Part shown: positions 23,971 to 35,559 of the stretch, piece after piece
How positions within the stretch are numbered: the first letter of the stretch is position 1
Layout: each line of letters begins with the position of its first letter
NCBI GenBank assembly: GCA_021234155.1
Contig: JAJEKV010000051.1
Coordinates: 10,312,105 to 10,376,104, forward strand
Source of the DNA: Isoetes taiwanensis
Taxonomy: Eukaryota; Streptophyta; Lycopodiopsida; Isoetales; Isoetaceae
Reading direction: 5' to 3'
Length of the DNA: 64,000 nucleotides
Notes under the pieces: model-generated
Databases searched by the model: none
The model's input: only the letters and a program-made list of their open reading frames with translations
What the model was told of the DNA's origin: nothing
Made by a program: the position numbers and the translations under genes

Positions 23971-25753
23971 GTAAGCTTACCTGGGTTTCTTTTTTCTCAT
24001 TGTATGATCTCTCATTATAGAGTAAAAAAAAAAGTGTTTCTACAGTTCTCTCTTTTTAGTCTTCAGAAGCGTTTCCTCTTGTAAAACATCAGCATATATA
24101 GTACATGCTCAGCTGATTTATACCTTTTCACAATTACCATATTAGGTAAGTTCTAACCAAATGAATTAACTGCACAGGTCATTTGAACGAGTGGATGGGC
24201 CGCCCCAATTTACTGCCGTGGCAAAATTAGTTGAAGTTGTCTTAGAAATCTTCTTACCACTTTTGGTGGCGTTGGATCATGCTCTTGAACTCATCATGGG
24301 TTGCTTTCATGCAAAGCCCACTAAACAAGCAGTAGGATATGAAGACCCTGTTGCTCTTGCTTCAGAAACTGCATGTGAGTTTTCATTGCTTTGAGTCGTC
24401 TGTGCATGGACAATTTGACATTCTGAAACGTGAAAGTGGATATCAATGAAATGTTTGAATGAATGAAATGTTTATTATTCGTCTATGAGACCATCAGGTC
24501 TAGAAGATGGCTATGACAACATATAAACAAAATTACTTATACTCCATAACATTTTAAATGATACTTCTCTCACCCTCATCACATCAGATCATATGAAAGA
24601 TATTAAAGGATATGGCTTGTTAGACTAGCCTGATTATCTGCATTTTTGTTCTATGGCAGTCAGTGTTAGTGAAGTTGAAGCTCTGTATGAGCTTTTCAAG
24701 AAAATTAGCAGTTCAGTAATTGACGACGGACTTATTCACAAGGTAATCTCTAGGCACTCATTGTTGTAGAATCGTGGTTATGCTTCTTGTCAGCATGTTG
24801 AATGGCTTGTTTTATCCAATACAGTGAACTAAATTTCTTGTTTTTGGCGACCTGTAAATAATCTTCTATATTCTGGTTGTGCATTTTGTAGGAAGAATTT
24901 CGTCTTGCGTTATTTAAGAATAGTAAAAAGGAGAACCTTTTTGCAGATCGGGTGAGTTTGTCTACGCATTTTGTCCCTTGGATTCTTATAAATCAGTATT
25001 GATATAAATTATTCTTGCAGGTGTTTGATCTATTTGATGTAAAGCGGAATGGTGTCATTGACTTTGGAGAATTTGTTCGTTCTCTGAGCGTTTTCCATCC
25101 AAATGCGTCACTTGAAGAAAAAATTGATTGTAAGATTTGTCCTCTCCTATGTTCCCCCAATTTGCATGGTAAATAGAGCTAATCAATGACTACATGTGGT
25201 TGCAGTTGCTTTTCAGCTGTATGATTTAAGGCGAACTGGATATATTGAACGAGAGGAGGTACTGAATTTCTTGCTCTTTATAGAAAGAACTTACCTATAA
25301 TATTTGGCTGAATGCTGTAGTCCTTGCAGGTTAAACAAATGCTAATTGCACTTCTATCAGAGTCGGACATGAAGTTGTCAGATGATGTGATAGAAACAAT
25401 CTTGGACAAGGTACTCTTTTTATGGTAGAAGTGCCGTATATTATAATGAAGTTTCTAATGTGTTTTGACTTTAATAATTTTCTTGCAGACATTTGCAGAA
25501 GCAGATACAAAGAATGACGGAAGAATCGACAAAGAAGAATGGCAAAATTTTGTTGCAAGAAATCCATCTCTCATGAAGAACATGACCCTTCCCTATTTAA
25601 AGTATTTCTTTCCCTTGCTTTTTGGTTGCTTTTTGGGTCAAGTTGTATATGTTCTGTTTATAATGATGGGTCGTTTATTTTCTCTGCAGGGATATTACAA
25701 CATCTTTTCCGAGCTTTGTGTTCAATTCAGAAGTTGATGACACGGCAACTTGA
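23903..25753 (+). CDS. CBL: Calcineurin B-like (CBL) calcium sensor, nine coding exons
   Basis: CBLs bind Ca2+ through EF-hands and recruit CIPK kinases to membranes for ion homeostasis. Exons inferred from GT-AG sites with frame preserved: 23903-23970, 24178-24374, 24660-24742, 24892-24951, 25021-25129, 25206-25258, 25330-25410, 25489-25601, 25690-25753; 828 nt, 275 aa. EF1 is the CBL-type 14-residue loop (residues 105-118, [14 protein letters not shown]). EF2 is 142-153 ([12 protein letters not shown]), EF3 179-190 ([12 protein letters not shown]), EF4 223-234 ([12 protein letters not shown]). The C-terminal FPSF motif (261-264), a CIPK phosphorylation site in the family, is present. Residues 39-62 are hydrophobic, as in CBL10; Met63 starts MGCFHAK, the myristoylation/palmitoylation signal of CBL1/9. 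From Met63 the protein is 213 aa, the length of Arabidopsis CBL1. No coding defect seen. Confidence 0.93.
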
Positions 25754-26310
25754 AGTAATTGATGCAATGATGAGTTGCCAAGTGGCATCATGTTGGCTTA
25801 TTAATTCTTTGTACAAGGCAAATATGTTCATTACGCTAGGTATTTCTGGGGAAGCTTTATCCAGTGTCACTGTATTTTACCCCATCCCTTCAGCATCGAT
25901 GGGTGTCTTCATTGGGCTAATTACATGAGTGAAGAATATTATATAAGTTGGTGGATGATAGTTGGAGTGTCTGGAATGTAGCAACATCCAGCTCCTGCAC
26001 AGGCCCAAAATAACCCTGAATTTTTTCAAGACAGCTGCCAGCAATTAAAGCTTCGTTTGTGTAGATTACACATAGACGTTGTACTTAAATCATTATTTCC
26101 GTTGGTAAGTCCAACCTGAACTGATAATAATAACAGGCGTCTGACCAGAAATTTTTTGTCTCAACACGCAACGTCCTACATGCATGCTGCTGCTTAGTCT
26201 TCAGATGGACTTTAATGCCATCCGTTTTTCATGTGCACTTTATCTCTAATATGTTAAGTTTGTTGTACTAACGTGCATACAATACTAAAAGTATTGCATT
26301 CAAGCTGGAT
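25754..26310 (+). other. Probable CBL 3' UTR and downstream flank
   Basis: Sequence after the TGA has no coding similarity. T-rich and aataataat stretches (26125-26135, and an ATT microsatellite 26331-26351) could serve for polyadenylation. The exact transcript end cannot be fixed from sequence alone. Confidence 0.35.
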
Positions 26311-26330
26311 TGCTTAACAAAGTTTTGATA

Positions 26331-26390
26331 TTATTATTATTATTATTATTAAATTTTTTTTTTATTTTATTTTTTTTTATTTTATCACTG
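26331..26390. repeat. ATT microsatellite followed by T-rich tract
   Basis: About seven ATT units from 26331, then long T runs interrupted by single A residues to about 26390. A similar ATT run lies at the 3' side of both LTRs of the 31.7-37.2 kb element. Confidence 0.7.
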
Positions 26391-26699
26391 TGCTAACTAA
26401 TTTAATTCAATTCATCTTTACATGAGCCCTAAGGCCTTTCGTCTCTCCTCAATCCATTCAAGAGTTTCTTATGTTTCTTTTCTGAAATTCTAGTATTATA
26501 GAAGGTAGATTCCCAATAGGGAAAAACTACAAAATACCTTTATGTTTTGACGAAATTCACGAAGTAAGTCTAAGTTTTGGTAATCTTTTGGGATGCCCTT
26601 GGCATGAGGGGAGTGACTTCATCCCCATGTAAAAGGAGTAGACTATTTAATTATTTTTCCAACTTTCCCATGGATCTTTGTTGTCTTTAGGAGCATAAA

Positions 26700-29450
26700 T
26701 GTTATAGAGGTGGTGTGCAGAAGTTGGCTATCATTGTAGGTTTTAATTATAATGTCCTGCTTGTTACTGCTAATTCAGCTAAGGCTAGTGTCCTCACTGC
26801 TTGGAAGCCTTCCCTTAATGTTACTCTTACTCAAATAGACAGATTTTTGTGGGCCACCTTACAGACCAAGATTCTGCGACTCGGACACAATAATTGATTG
26901 GTTATTTGAATATGGTTGAGTTTGAGGTTGATAGATGAGGTAGACGCACACAAATAGTTGAGAGATTTGAACAAGTTGTTCAGAGATGTGAATGTGAGCA
27001 GGCTTGTAGAGATTGATGGAGACCAATCCTTTACATGGTGTAATGGTTGGACTGGACCAGGTAGAGCTTATGCTCGGCACGACCACGACTATTATAATGC
27101 AATAACTACTGGCTTGCTGGGTAACTTGCGAATGACAAATATGCTTGATAGTTCTAATATCTGATCACAATCCATAGTGAATTTCTGATACAACGCTAGT
27201 GCAGAGACGAGCAGCAAGAACTTATTTCAAGCTTAACACTCATATCAGACCTTGGGTTTAGTGTTGGATGCAGACGTGCTTGGCCCTCTACATTTTGTCA
27301 TCTCCGAGGTATGTCTAGTGTCGTTGCTGCTTTGGGTGATGTTAAATCCTTTCTAAGCAGTAGGGACGTAGGAAGGCTCAAGAAAGTTGGGGCTGGTTAC
27401 CAACTTTGTATCTGGAGCTTCAAATGTGTCGTTCATAATCCCCTTTATAAGGTCTTTGAGAGAGAGAGAGATATTGGTAGAAATAAGTATAGAGCTTATG
27501 CAAACGACTCAGGCTCACATTAAGGCTAGCTTGGATTGTTAAAATTGGTAGATAGGTGCTCTTACTTCTTCTTTAGGGCTGCCAAGAGAAGACGTGTGTC
27601 AAGCTCTATTTTTTTGCTGCTGTTACCTGATGGCTAAGAACTGTTCGAGGCTACACAGTTGAAGCAATTTCTTTTTGATCTCTTCTCTTCTCTTCTTGTC
27701 GAGCGCCCTCTACCCTTCCAAGAGGACATGCAGGAGGCAGTTTTGTCTAAGACCCTTCCTATTATCTCCTCACAACAGCGTGCTCAGTTAGAATCTAACA
27801 TTACTGTGAATGATTTGCACTCTGTTGTGGATTACTTTATGAAGTGTAAGTGCACAGGCTTGGATGATTTTTCTGCAGGGTTTTTCCAAACGTGTTGGCT
27901 AGGTGATTTCAATGCTTTCTCCGTGTTTCATCGGTTCAGGAGCTTGGATAAGACCCTCAATATTGTCTTGTTGCATTTCTCTTATCCCTTAATATAAAAA
28001 ACCTAAAACCATTTCTCATTGGCGCTCCATAACTTTGCGTTCTACAGCGTATAAGATCTTCGCTAAGGCCTTGGCAGAGAAAGTGTGGGATATTTTAGCA
28101 GAATCTATTTCCTTCACAGTGTCAGGTTTTTTGTCTGAGTGTTGTATTCTTGATAATGTGGTTGCATCTTATGAGAGGATGTATTGGACGCTTTTAAAAT
28201 GTTAGCACATTGTGTACCTTAAATTGGATTTTGCTAAAGCCTATGACATTGTTGATTAGAATTTCCTACAAAAATGTCTTCTGGCATTGGGATTCAGAGA
28301 GTTGTTTACCAGGGATGTTATGAAGCTCCATCTATCTGCTCAATCTACTAAGCTTTTCAAAGGAGAACAGTGGGCTGTGTTTTATAGGCAGAGGAATTTC
28401 ATTAGGGATATGCCCTTGCTCCATTATTGTTCACTATTGTGGCAGAGGTCTTGTCATAGTTGTTCTCTTCTGCTATGCAAGATGTGCAAGATGGCATAAT
28501 TCAGGACTTGACTATGGAGGATGGATCTTAAGAAGTCTGTAATCAGTATGCCGATGACACATTTCTCTTTCTAATGGTTGAGGATGATAATCTTCAAAAT
28601 ACTAAGCTTCTACTGGACTCTTCTTCATTGGCATCTGGGGTTCTTGTTGGATGGTTAAAGTGCTCTGCTTTATAGACCTTAGATGTTGAAGTTCCTCCAT
28701 GTGTTCATGAACATTTGTGGAAAGTACTTTCTCATGACTCTTGGGCATTCCTGTAGGTATACATATTTCTACCTCAGATGCATGGGATGTTATAGTCAAA
28801 GGCTTGTGTACGCATCTTCTCTGGTGGAATTGAGCAAAGCTCTCTTTGGCAGAGAAGATAATAGTTGCGAAGCATGTCCTCCACTCATGTTTATATGTCA
28901 TCTGCAGTACTTGCATCACAATCAAAATTTCTGGAGGTTGTAGCAATTGTTCGCCACTTCTTTTGGGCCGGTATTGAGACAAGTGTAATTGTGAAGCTTG
29001 CTTCATCCACGTGTATCAAGCTAAGATTTACTGGTGGGCTAGGTATGTTTGACTTTCCCTTACAGAGTAAAATTATGATCTCCAAGTTCATCTGTCTCTA
29101 CCTGGTGGGCATGGTTCATTCGCCTGGAATGAGGTTGGTTGCATAAGCACTTGGATAGTGTATTTCTTTTGGGAAACCATCACTTAGGGCAGTTCTTCCT
29201 TTGTGTCTCTTTTTTCAGTTTCGTTGCTTTCCCCTTCTTAAAGGGCCTACTTGATTCTTGGGAGACAGTTCGAGCCTTGTTTCAGATTAATCCTGATGCT
29301 TACGCACAGTTAAGCACTCCATGTTGGTGGATTCCTCTCGATAATCGTATGCCTTTGTGTGCTATTGTATATCCATTGACTTAGCGGCATTCTCACAGTT
29401 GATGCTTGGTATGAGGTTGGTCCAGGGATAGGTTCAATATTGAATATATT
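26700..29450 (+). mobile_element. Old, degenerate LINE-C copy
   Basis: Plus-strand L1-type remains. The endonuclease region near 26960-27090 reads FTWCNGWTGPGR, matching the conserved fTW.N of LINE endonucleases. The linker and RT entry follow at 27660-28000 (CTGLDDFSAGFFQ). RT motif A at about 28220-28255 reads KLDFAKAYDIVD, followed by a stop; motif C is QYADDTFLFL near 28545. Downstream, LASGVLVGW and GGLGMFDFPLQSK match the LINE at 14.1-16.3 kb. Many stops and frameshifts and no clear tail show it is much older than the other LINE-C copies. Confidence 0.8.
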
Positions 29451-29578
29451 TTATACTCAATACATATGATTTGAATGATACGACACAATTTTGAAGTGTA
29501 ATATGTCAAAAATACAGCAAAATAAAAATAAAATAAAAAAAATCCGGCATTGAAATTTTTATACATAAGCAAAAGAAC

Positions 29579-29674
29579 GGTTTCACTTATGCGAAACCCT
29601 TTTCGTGTAAGCGAAAATTCGCATAAGTGAAACCATTTCTTCTCTTACGTGAAAGCAAAAACATTTCACGTAAG
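29579..29674. repeat. Cluster of perfect inverted repeats (hairpins)
   Basis: ggtttcacttatgcgaa (29579-29595) is the exact reverse complement of 29618-29634. The 22-base loop contains a further small stem (ttttcg...cgaaaa). Beside it cttacgtgaaa (29644-29654) pairs exactly with 29664-29674. All share the gcgaaa/cgtaagtg vocabulary. It lies about 0.6 kb upstream of a hAT transposase remnant and may be a transposon end or a small foldback element. Confidence 0.7.
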
Positions 29675-30229
29675 TGGAAGGACGGTAAGCGAAAATTTGT
29701 AAAGTGTTTTGGTGCATTTTGTTCAGAAAAAAAAAAAGAGTTTTTGCCCCACTGTTTGGTTTGTTTTGAGCAGCTGTGATATATATATAAGAAAAATCTA
29801 TTTAGCCTTAGAATTCACCTCAAACATTGACTTCAGGTTGAATCAACAAACTCCTTAGAAAATAGTCTGCCTTTGAGGTGTGTTTTGTGTCATGGGCATT
29901 ATGTCCGAATCTGTGTAGTGAGATCCCAGGGTTTTCCGACCTTGGGTTCCTACCATGTTCCTTAGAGACTTATAGGTTCTTGTCCTCCCCCCTTGATGCT
30001 CGAACGGAACGTCGATGTAACATATACATAGTGAGCTTGTTCCTTCGCACATATATATGTCGGTCTTTAGTTCGAACAATTAAGGAGTCTTTAGAAGAAC
30101 AGAGATAGTATCCCTAGCTAGCAGCAGCAATGGTAGCCACAGGGCAGCTGGTCATTCATCTACATCGAGCGGCGTCTGTGGTCATGCATCATCTTCTAGG
30201 GGTGCGGTGTGGCATGGCCGTAGGGGTCA

Positions 30230-31714
30230 CAGCACGTGGAGGAAGTGTAACTCGAAATACCAATGGTTGAAAGAGAGGTCCAAAGTGGGGGTTTGTGAAG
30301 GAGTTCGGGTAGAATGAGTGAGTACACGTTCATAAGTGGATCTGCGACAAGAATCCGAGCTCATATTTTACGGGCACTAAGATTGGAGTGCAGAGTTGTA
30401 CTGCATCTTCCGACCTACGACAAGATGCAATTGAAAGGTTGTCCCAAAAAACAACAACAATAGCAGAAAAACACAGCTAAAGGACAATCAAGGACCATGC
30501 TAAGCAGAAGAAATCAATTATACCACTACTCCTGCTGTGTCGATGTACCAAGCAGAGGGTGGACTAGGGTCAATAGGTGTAAGCACAGACGAGAAAAGAA
30601 TGGATGACACAATTGAAATAGTGGAAAGATAGGCTAAGCAACAGAGGGTTAATCAGTTTTTAATATCAGAGAAACTGAAGAAGACACAATTGAAGGTCGT
30701 AGAGGCATTCTTATATGCAGGACTATCTCCATATGCCTTCCAAGAAGTTGCCAAAGCAGGGTCGGCTTTCAGGTTGCTTTCATACAAGCATGCCAATAAC
30801 AAGATGGTCGATGAAATACACGGGAAAATGGTCGAGAGGGTGCAGATGAAGTTGTGTCATGTTACTGAAGCTAGGTCGGCTTCACTAATGACTGATGGTT
30901 GGAGCAATGTAAACAAGGACCACCTCATAAACTTCATGTTCGGGTATCCAAGGGGTGAAGTGTTTTTGAAGACCATGGAAACCAAAACCGACCAAGTGAC
31001 AAGAGATTGGATTTTTCAGAAGACAAAGGCTGTGATAGAGAGCTTTGGACTGAAACGAATCTTTCAGGTTGTAATGGATAACGCTCTAATTGTAAACTAG
31101 TGGCTAAATTGTTAGAGTCAGAATTTCCAGGATTGCACGCCATCAACTGCCAATGCCATTGCCTGAACCTGTTGCTAAAGGATTGGTTCTCACAGCACAC
31201 TTGGTTCAAAGATCCCATTCAAAAAGCACGTCGTCTTGTGAAGTTCATTACCAAAAAGCCGGCAATTTATGCCATCTACAAGTTATTGCATCTGAAGGCC
31301 CTGGCACTCATGAATCTTGGCCAGACCCAATTTGGTCCCAACTACATTTGTCTTGAAAGAGTGCTTAGGTGTCGTGATTGGATTATCTCCACATTCAATC
31401 ACACGGACTTCTTTGAATGGGAGCAGAGACAAAAGGGCAAGAATGCATCAAAAAATTGACAGCAAGCCGCTGCCCTTCGAGAAATGCTTGGGCAGGAGAC
31501 ATTTTGGAAAGGCATACAGAATGTTGTGAGGTGCATGCAAACTGTTTGTCATGCCATCAAAACGCTTGATTCTTCGAAGGCAAGCACGGGTAAAATCTGG
31601 AGGTGTTGGCACTTGATTCAATCATTCTCAAACGTGATGGGCCCAATGCGCCTTTTGATAATGCCAAGCACACAGCACTACTCAAGGACTTCATTGTATG
31701 ATGGTACAATGACC
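30230..31714 (+). pseudogene. hAT-type transposase pseudogene, N-terminal and middle parts
   Basis: A BED-finger-like segment near 30330-30420 reads WICDKNPSSYFTGTK and then a Cys. The main frame 30690-31100 contains MTDGWSNVNKDHLINFM, the hallmark of the DUF659 part of plant hAT transposases. It then breaks (stop near 31098) and continues in another frame from 31100: ESEFPGLHAINCQCHCLNLLLKD, typical of hAT proteins (C.CH.LNL). Near 31680 it reads ALLKDFIV, where an LTR element interrupts it at 31720. The coding sequence resumes at 37243. Multiple stops and frameshifts exclude an active protein. Confidence 0.85.
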
Positions 31715-31719
31715 TTCAC

Positions 31720-33397
31720 TGTAACGGACCTAGCAACCTAGCACCAACATTAAGATGTAAGTAACATTGCCATTACATAAGAGTGCATTTTCAATGGTAA
31801 AATAAATGATTATGTGCTAGGAATACATGCATGCAATGTGTCCATGCATGCAATGTGTCCATGCATGCATGCAAGGGCATTGCTGGGTTATATAAGCGCA
31901 ACAATATTATTCTTGATTTATTGGGGAAGGAGTTTTCCATGGGGAAAGAAGTCTTTTATGTGATGGTGAAGCATTCGGAACTAGATAGATTGCAGGTGGA
32001 TTGCTAAAGGAGCAAGTTGCGTGCAGAGATCTGGGAGCGTTGCTGGCAGTGCAGAAGAAGCAACGAGATTTCCAGGTGGGGATCAAGCCTTACACCTGGG
32101 GTTTTCTAGTGTTTGTATAGTTGTGTTGATTTAATAATGATTGCTTTGAACGTAGTATAAACTTGGAGTTAAATCATATGAGCATGGTCATGAATAGAAT
32201 AGAATAGGCATGCATGTTAATGGATAGCGAGCATATTAACCAATTTAATAAACTAGTTAGCAGGGTTATGGAAGCCACCGTCATTAAGGTTATAAGTAGT
32301 AATTTGAAGGAAGTTGATCTAGTTAAAAGTAATAAGATATTAGTGAAGGTTGTATTTTGCTTAAGCACCGGGCATTGCATGTTGCATGGTAGAGATAGTA
32401 ATGTTTATATGAGCGTATAGAGATAGTAATGTTTATATGAGCGTATAACTGGATTTCCTTTGTTGCATGAGGTGTAAGTTATGGAATTTCTAAGGTAAAT
32501 TTGATATGGAAATGTGCCTACATATTGGGTGGAGTTCATAGTATTGTGATCTATGTGTAGTATAATTCTTTGATATAGACCTCTGGGGCCGGAGTCTAGG
32601 TGCGCTGGTCTAGACTCGCGGTTATTGCACAGTGCTATGTAAATGGTATTATTTGAACATCGGGCGTTGGTACCATATGGTACAACGTCATGCACAGTTA
32701 AGTGGTCCTCCAATGCTGGACGCAGCGTGGATGGGTGTGTACACACGTGGTTACCCCGCCTCTATGTCACTGGCCTGATCAGCCGAGTTGACCTTGCTCA
32801 GACCCAGAGGAATATTGGTTGCAATGTTGATGCTACGATTGCTTGGTTATTATATATGTGGTCTTCTTTGTTGGAATTAAGTTGCATTGGTCATGCTTGT
32901 TGGACTAGTTACTTGGATTGCAGGGGCGAGGCTACGGTAAGGTTATGTTGTTGTTCTCGGTTAATGCTTTGTTTTGTTGATGCTAGACATCCTAGATCCC
33001 CGATCCCCACTTAGTCCGTGTGACTAACCCCGTGGTTGATGGTGTAAGCAGAGGTGTGAGATGCTCCGGAAAGTAGCCAAGCTTCGGAAAGGCGAGAGTA
33101 GAAGTGTGTGGATTGCTATTCAATAAACTTGATTATTATTACTATTATTATTATTAAATATGGGCTTGAAGTTACAATTATTAAGATCATTCATTGTGTG
33201 CGGGGATATTGCTGAGTAATGGGCAAGTACATGTTTGGAACCTTAGAATATGTACAAAGACTAAATTCTTTACCTAAGTGTTAATTGTTGCGGATGCATG
33301 AGTTAATTTCTTAAGTTTTTAAGCTTAAGTAGATCCAATGGTCGAGATTGATGGGATCTCCAGTTACCATAAAGGTTAACTGGCCAGGCCCGTCACA
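31720..33397 (+). repeat. 5' LTR (1678 bp) of a LARD-type element
   Basis: Begins tgtaacggacc and ends cccgtcaca, with TSD ttcac at 31715-31719. By eye it differs from the 3' LTR by about eight substitutions and three small indels in 1678 bp, so the insertion is young. It contains a 28-bp internal duplication (agagatagtaatgtttatat twice near 32392-32445) and an ATT microsatellite near 33135. Open frames of 113-123 codons in this LTR recur in the other LTR by identity only. Confidence 0.93.
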
Positions 33398-35559
33398 GTT
33401 GGTATCAGAGCATAGTTGGATCCTTGGATGTATGATAGCGAAGTCTAGATTCAAGTTGAGGTTGTTGGATTATGCTAATAGTATTCAATTGAATATATGT
33501 GGAGATGATGGCCTTAGAGGAGGCGTGACAAATTGTTTTATGAAGGTATGTGAAATTGATTACATGGTATTTCTATAATCTTGGTTGATTTCCTATTCTG
33601 CAAAGCAGACAAGCTAGAAAAATGTACTTCATCAAGGGGCTAACTTTGATTTAGGGTTGCCAATGTGCGCATAGCATGGAAGTGATGCTTGAGGGAGATT
33701 AAGTTACAGGTATTGTGTTTCACTTTGGTAACCACTCCTTATAGTGTAGATGTGATCTCGTAGTAGTATACTCTGGTGGCAAGAAATTTTGGAATAAGCA
33801 GTGCAAGATATATAATATGATATTCAGGGAAGGTTCATCTCACCATATCGGATGAATAAGATTCTTGATGTGATGTTAAGTGCATTCTTTTGAAGCTAAA
33901 ATTGAGAAAACCAGGCAGCATCCATATATTGATATCCAGTGGTAAAATAACAATAAGTTTCTAAGTTGATAGCATTCAGGCTATGGTTGGATAAGGTTAC
34001 AACATGGTGGTTGTAAGACAAATTTTGAGAATGCTTAGATATGGTTATAAGATAAGATTGACATGATAGTTGGATTGAAGCTCATGTGTAAATAGCAGAT
34101 GTGTGACGTAGAAGGAAATGTCATGATTACATCATGGTCCTACTTGAGGTCTATAAAGTTGTTGGCCTCAGGGTTATGGCTAGAATAGTCAGTGATAGCC
34201 TTGAAAAAGTTCTTGGCCTTGAAAAAAAATTCTTGGAGTATAAGAAAGCACTTAATGGAACAAAGTGGTCAGGTTACGCATTTATATTTAGAGAATGTAT
34301 CCACTTAAATTATGGCAGATTGAAGAATTGATTGGCCAAGGTTGAACAATGTTATCCATCTTATGGATAAGGAAGAAGAAGAAGACGATGAATAGAGGAA
34401 TAACATATTTAATTGTGGTAGTAGGTAAACCATGAAGTGAACGAAAGAGTTGTCAGATAAAGCCCAGACATGAGATAAAGGCAGAGGGAATGTATAGACA
34501 TGGGGAAGTGCCATTTTTGAAAATCTTAGAATGTAATAGAAGAGTTGTAAGCACATCTAGTAATGGTGCTTCCATGTATCGTAATTATTTGGCATGCTAG
34601 GAGTAATTGTAGATTAATGGAGGGATGGTGATTGCATTACTTGATTAAGGATACAGTCAAAGGATTGAAGTTGTGAACGAAATACATGAAGTAAGAGCTT
34701 CATTGAAATTAACAGCAATTGATGCCTATAAAATCTTGTTGAAAGACTAACCAGTGTGATGGGGTAATATGTATGGAAGTAGGCTAAATATAGAGGCCAA
34801 GTGTATAGCCTAGGATACTTCAATGTCATTGGATGAACTCGTAGAGGAATTCTCTATACCATGGGTTATAATTCTTATGGGATCCCTTGTATCAACTTAA
34901 GTATGTTACCAAGCTATAAGATACCCAGACTGGGGGACTTGATTATGTATTTTGCTTGTTACTTTTTGGATTTGGCCACCCAAGAAGTCTTGAGAGATTA
35001 CATATCTAGTTCGACCTGAGTATCTCTTTCGAATGGTGGGTTTTTTTTTCTATGGCACGTACCTTCTTAATGAAAAGTTGCGTTAACTGCATTACGTTTA
35101 TTATATTGAATTGGATATGTAGTATACTCATAATATTTGAGTTAGTTCTAGACTTGGCAGTATGTTAAATTGAATGTTAGAAGGGTCGTGCATTGGAGCT
35201 ATCTAATATGTATCTTTCCTTTAGCTTAAATTACTTGTATGAAGCTAGCTTTGAATTTTCAAGTTTGGAGATGCATCATCTTGGATTGGAAGGCTAAGCA
35301 ATTGTGTTTGACAAGGATGGATCAGTTCTAAGGGACAAAATTGTATTCATTTGGGAGTATGTTGAATTGAGGATTAAGATGTGGAAGCATAAAGGGAAGA
35401 GACCCGAGTAATTAAGGAGGCAGACTATAAAAAAAAAATTAGATCAATGGTTGGGTTTGTTCCAAGGAAGATGTCACAAAGGGAGATACAAACTAGATTT
35501 TTCATGAGTGCTCTAAGATGCACCCATGAGGACATGGGTTGAATTTTTGGAGGAGAGAC
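33398..35559 (+). mobile_element. Internal domain of the LARD (2.16 kb, non-coding)
   Basis: Starts gttggtatcagagc, the tRNA-iMet primer site, directly after the 5' LTR. It ends catgaggacatgggttgaat, then a polypurine tract (ggaggagagac) directly before the 3' LTR. No gag, protease, RT, RNase H or integrase similarity is visible in any frame across 2.1 kb; the longest frames lack known motifs. This is a large retrotransposon derivative that needs enzymes supplied in trans. Confidence 0.88.

Noticed and set aside
24191-24394. CBL start at 24191
   Set aside because: That codon is GTG in the middle of exon 2; the frame is open upstream and joins exon 1, with ATGs at 23903 and 24296.
32405-33014. 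Open frames of 113 and 123 codons repeated at 36242-36851
   Set aside because: They are identical because both lie in the two LTRs of one young element; no family similarity or independent conservation.
33398-33411. tRNA-like word tggtatcagagc (also at 9.19, 17.95 and 21.80 kb)
   Set aside because: It is the complement of the tRNA-iMet 3' end directly after LTRs, so primer-binding sites, not tRNA genes.
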